This document shows positions 6,063 through 8,665 of a stretch of 8,665 nucleotides of DNA, one piece after another. Position 1 is the first letter of the stretch; each line of letters begins with the position of its first letter. The notes beneath the pieces were generated by a model. It worked only from the letters and a program-made list of their open reading frames with translations. It was not told the DNA's origin and searched no databases. The DNA lies in the NCBI GenBank assembly GCA_018375265.1, contig JAHADO010000043.1, positions 1-8,665 on the forward strand, given 5' to 3'. The position numbers were made by a program, and so were the translations under genes. The DNA comes from Campylobacter concisus (lineage in GTDB: Bacteria; Campylobacterota; Campylobacteria; Campylobacterales; Campylobacteraceae).

Positions 6063-7664
6063 TTATTTCTTCATCTGGATAGCAGTTTGTATCATCTCAT
6101 CACTTGTCGTGATGCTTTTTGCACTCGCTTCGTAGGCCTTTTGCGTGACGATTACCTCGCTTAGTGCTTGACCAAGATCGACGTTACTCATCTCAAGCTT
6201 GTTTGCTAAAATTTGCGCCCCATAAACGGTCTCGCCAGCTTTGTTTTTGTAAAAAAATGGCTCGCCAGAGTTGGCTGTGGCTTCATAAAGATTGTCGCCA
6301 ACCTTTGCCACGCCTTGGTCATTTATAAAGTGATAAAGCGCCACTTTTGCCACCGCAAATGCTCTAGTGTTGTCAAAATTTGCCATGATGTTGCCGCGGT
6401 CATCGACGCTATATTTTGATAAAAGCCCCTCAGCGTAGCCATCTCTTTTTATGTTAAAGTCTTTTCTGGCGTTTGCTGAGCTTGTCATGCCATTATAAAC
6501 GTCCGCATCGCCGTCGCCCTCGAAGTTTAAATTTACGCCGCCAACGCTTGTTAGTGTATTTGCGACAAGCCTGCCACTGCCATTAAATGTAAGCGAGCCC
6601 ATTGCGGTATTTTGCACGGCTCCGCTAGCATCAGTTATTGTCGCCACCGCGTCCCAGATAGTCTGGTCGCCAGCTTGTGGGATCTGCTTGGTTAAATTTA
6701 TAGTGACCAAACTCTTTGTGCCGTCTGCGTTGTAGATATCAGAGGTTAGCTTTTCTTTGTTTGGCACTTCAACGAGCGAGGTGACTTCAGCATTTACCTC
6801 TAAATTTGCAAAATCCATAAATTTAAGGCTCTTGTCGTTTATCTGCCAAGTGCCATCACCTTCAAGCGTGGTTGAAAACTCGCTAAATTTACCATCGCCA
6901 TCTTTTACTTTTACGACCACGCTGTCGCCAGCTTTTGCGCCAAGAGATGTGGTGCTTAGCGGGATCTGTCCGTTTAGCGAGATCGTCTTGTTTGTATTAT
7001 CAAGCGTGTAGGCGTATTGGCTAGCATCAAGGGCTGTCGTTTTTTTGTCTGTTATGCGGGTTGAGTTTAGGTTGCCTTTTAGGCTGATGTTTTTAGTAGC
7101 CTCAGCTGGCATAAATAAAAAATGAGGCAGTGTTATGCCTTTTTGCGAGCCAGGATCGCCCAGATTTAGCTCTTCTTGCGAGACCGTGTAAGCTTGTGGT
7201 GCGCTTGAAGTTTGACCATATTTTTTAAGAGCGCTCGCACTTGGCGTGGTTGGAGTGAAATTTGCAAGCGTGCCAAGGAGTAAATTTCCCCTAGTATCTA
7301 CTAAATTTCCAGCCGCATCTATGTCAAAAGTGCCTGTTCTTGTGTAGTAGTTTTTGCCTGTTTTATCGACAACGCCAAAGAAGCCATCTCCGCCTATAGC
7401 AAGGTCAAAGTTGTTATCAGTGCTTTGAAAGCTACCATTTGACATGTCAAGTGCAGTCGTTTGCTTGGTAGCTCCAAGTCCCACTTGATCGCTAGTTGGG
7501 CCACTTCCTGCTGAGACTAGGTTTTGGTTTATTAAATTTTTAAACTCAGGGATTGAAGCTTTGAAACCGACATTATTTATGTTTGAGATGTTGTTTGACC
7601 AAACATCCATGCCAAAGCTTTGCGTCTTGATGCCGCTAACCCCGTTGTAAAAACCTCTCATCAT
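6063..7664 (-). CDS. flgE: Flagellar hook protein FlgE
   Basis: A 533-residue axial flagellar protein. The N-terminus MMRGFYNGVSGIKTQSFGMD with NISNINNVGFK (about 28-38) is the rod/hook D0 motif. GGDGFFGV and YYTRTGTF (about 90-115) are the FlgE/F/G signature. The middle, about 150-405, is variable and would form the exposed D1/D2 domains. From 409, GYAEG..., RAFAVAKVALYHF (434-446) and NLYEATANSG are the conserved hook block. The C-terminal 40 residues, with VIVTQKAYEASAKSI, form the second D0 helix that packs with the first. The protein polymerises outside the cell into the hook that joins rod and filament. Start: two ATGs in tandem; the first is used because MMR is usual in this family. 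The ribosome-binding GAGGG lies within the end of flgD, five bases away. Campylobacter often carries a second, longer hook protein gene elsewhere; this copy corresponds by context to Cj0043. Confidence 0.94.
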   Translation of the reverse strand: MMRGFYNGVSGIKTQSFGMDVWSNNISNINNVGFKASIPEFKNLINQNLVSAGSGPTSDQVGLGATKQTTALDMSNGSFQSTDNNFDLAIGGDGFFGVVDKTGKNYYTRTGTFDIDAAGNLVDTRGNLLLGTLANFTPTTPSASALKKYGQTSSAPQAYTVSQEELNLGDPGSQKGITLPHFLFMPAEATKNISLKGNLNSTRITDKKTTALDASQYAYTLDNTNKTISLNGQIPLSTTSLGAKAGDSVVVKVKDGDGKFSEFSTTLEGDGTWQINDKSLKFMDFANLEVNAEVTSLVEVPNKEKLTSDIYNADGTKSLVTINLTKQIPQAGDQTIWDAVATITDASGAVQNTAMGSLTFNGSGRLVANTLTSVGGVNLNFEGDGDADVYNGMTSSANARKDFNIKRDGYAEGLLSKYSVDDRGNIMANFDNTRAFAVAKVALYHFINDQGVAKVGDNLYEATANSGEPFFYKNKAGETVYGAQILANKLEMSNVDLGQALSEVIVTQKAYEASAKSITTSDEMIQTAIQMKK

Positions 7665-7669
7665 GGCTT

Positions 7670-8377
7670 TTAGCCCTCGTAATATTCAGATACTTTATCC
7701 ATTGAAACGTATTCGCCAGCTACCTTCATCATAGCCTTGCCATCTACAAATTTCACCGCCTCGACTGGGTAGTTACCTACTTGTGTTTTATACTCTTTGC
7801 CATCTTTGCCAGTGTAAGTCGCTGAAATGGTGTATGAGCCATTTGGCACTTGGTTGCCAGACGCGTCTTTGCCGTCCCAAGCTAGGTTATGAACGCCTGC
7901 ATTTGTCTCATTTAGATCAGTTGTTCTTACGACTTGACCATTTGCGTTTTTGATCTCAATTCTGCCATTTGCAAGATCTGTCTTAAAATAAAGCGCAAAT
8001 TTTGCATCTTTTTTCTCATCTGTTAGTGTGACTGCATTTGAGCCAGTTGAAACCATCTTGCCAAGGGCTGAGATAGCGTAGGCATTTGCGTTTGACTTTA
8101 GCTGACTTACTAGCTCTTTCATCGCTTTGTTTGTATTTTCTTGCATCTCGACTGATGCTAGCTGGCTAGTTTGCGTTAGCATCTTTTCAGTATCCATAGG
8201 GCTTGTTGGGTCTTGGTACTGAAGCTCGGTTAAAAGTAGCTTCATAAATGCATCTTTATCTAGCTGTCCATTTGGATTAGTTCCTGTGCTAGCTGCAGCG
8301 TCTTGTCTGGCTTTTGCCTTTTTCTCGGCATTTTTTTGCTGCGTTGTTTGTGTAGTTATATCTGAAACTGAAGCCAT
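7670..8377 (-). CDS. flgD: Flagellar hook cap / assembly protein FlgD
   Basis: A 235-residue scaffold that caps the growing hook and guides FlgE polymerisation, then is replaced by hook-filament junction protein. A Gln/Lys/Ala-rich flexible N-terminus (1-38) precedes the family signature FMKLLLTELQYQDPTSPMD (44-62) and a helical region to about 100. A beta domain follows, with the Ig-like FlgD segment GVHNLAWDGKDASGNQVPNG (161-180), and a C-terminal Tudor-like part. Length is typical. The start follows AGGAGAG at good spacing, eight bases after the fliK stop, and flgE starts five bases after its own stop, so the three genes are translated from one message. In C. jejuni this cluster belongs to the sigma54/FlgSR class; no promoter for it is visible in this window. 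Confidence 0.95.
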   Translation of the reverse strand: MASVSDITTQTTQQKNAEKKAKARQDAAASTGTNPNGQLDKDAFMKLLLTELQYQDPTSPMDTEKMLTQTSQLASVEMQENTNKAMKELVSQLKSNANAYAISALGKMVSTGSNAVTLTDEKKDAKFALYFKTDLANGRIEIKNANGQVVRTTDLNETNAGVHNLAWDGKDASGNQVPNGSYTISATYTGKDGKEYKTQVGNYPVEAVKFVDGKAMMKVAGEYVSMDKVSEYYEG

Positions 8378-8385
8378 AATCTCTC

Positions 8386-8665
8386 CTAAATATATCTTGG
8401 TATTACTAGCTCAAGCAAGCTTTGTTCCGCTTGGGCGTTTTCGCTCTCGTCGCTTTGATTTGAGCTATATTTGTTCTTTGCTTGTTCTCTTTTTTCTTGT
8501 CTTTGGTTTTGATCTGAGAAATTCATTTCAAGCTCGGTAAATCCCATATTTACAAGGCTGTTTTTAAATTCAGCTTGGTTTTGTAAAAAGAGGTTCATCG
8601 TAGCTGTGGTTGAGCTAAAATTTACATGCGAATTATTGCCGCGATTAACCATCGTGATCTCGACC
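8386..8665 (-). CDS. fliK: C-terminal end of FliK, flagellar hook-length control (partial)
   Basis: Partial: the frame enters from the right edge, and the internal ATG at 8652 is not the true start. About 92 codons are visible. They begin VEITMVNRGNN..HVNFSSTT and continue with LQNQAEFKNSLVNMGF and LEMNFSDQ, which fits the FliK C-terminal (Flg_hook) domain: beta strand, valine-rich strand, helix ending in a glycine-phenylalanine turn, strand. FliK measures hook length and switches the export gate from hook to filament substrates through this domain. The tail after it is rich in Gln, Glu, Lys, Ser and Asn, ending in IPRYI before a TAG that lies eight bases ahead of flgD. Identity rests on this domain plus the order fliK-flgD-flgE, known from C. 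jejuni Cj0041-Cj0043. Confidence 0.85.
   Translation of the reverse strand, partial: VEITMVNRGNNSHVNFSSTTATMNLFLQNQAEFKNSLVNMGFTELEMNFSDQNQRQEKREQAKNKYSSNQSDESENAQAEQSLLELVIPRYI

Noticed and set aside
6213..7011. Two + strand open frames opposite flgE
   Set aside because: Antisense to a complete, recognisable FlgE; no ribosome-binding site or domain.
8286..8540. Open frame of 84 codons on the + strand, hydrophobic
   Set aside because: Antisense to the flgD start and the fliK end; the hydrophobic look comes from the complement of charged codons.

Overview
The window looks like a chromosomal segment of a Campylobacter, probably one of the non-thermophilic oral or enteric species (C. concisus, C. 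curvus or C. showae type). The genus call rests on three things: low-to-moderate GC DNA very rich in AAATTT; a fliK-flgD-flgE hook cluster in the order known from C. jejuni (Cj0041-Cj0043); and a TMAO/DMSO reductase gene paired with a small mono-haem cytochrome c gene, as in C. jejuni Cj0264c/Cj0265c. The species is inference.

Left part, + strand (1-1102): a small pseudopilin-like protein with a type IV prepilin leader, then a strong sigma70-type promoter driving a five-gene tRNA cluster, Pro(UGG)-His(GUG)-Arg(UCG)-Arg(UCU)-Leu(UAG). All five tRNA genes encode their CCA ends.

Middle (1103-2825): about 1.7 kb with no convincing gene, lying between the tRNA cluster and the convergent torA. It is not featureless. 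It contains diverged direct repeats with a period of roughly 190-217 bp and about forty AAATTT hexamers. This is the least explained part of the window.

Right part, - strand (2826-8665): two transcription units. The first, read right to left, is a mono-haem periplasmic cytochrome c followed 20 bp later by the Tat-exported molybdoenzyme TorA, closed by an 11-bp perfect hairpin. Together they form a respiratory terminal reductase and its likely electron donor for TMAO/DMSO-type acceptors. The second is the 3' end of fliK (hook-length control), flgD (hook cap) and flgE (hook protein family). Gaps are 5-8 bp, so they are surely co-transcribed, and a GC-rich hairpin with a T-rich tail ends the unit. 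fliK runs off the right edge.

No transposase, phage gene, CRISPR array or defence system is visible. The gene content is mostly ordinary core metabolism and motility. The items worth a second look are the diverged ~200-bp repeat field, the stand-alone TorC-tail-like cytochrome, two unusual tRNA pairings and a nested inverted repeat after flgE.
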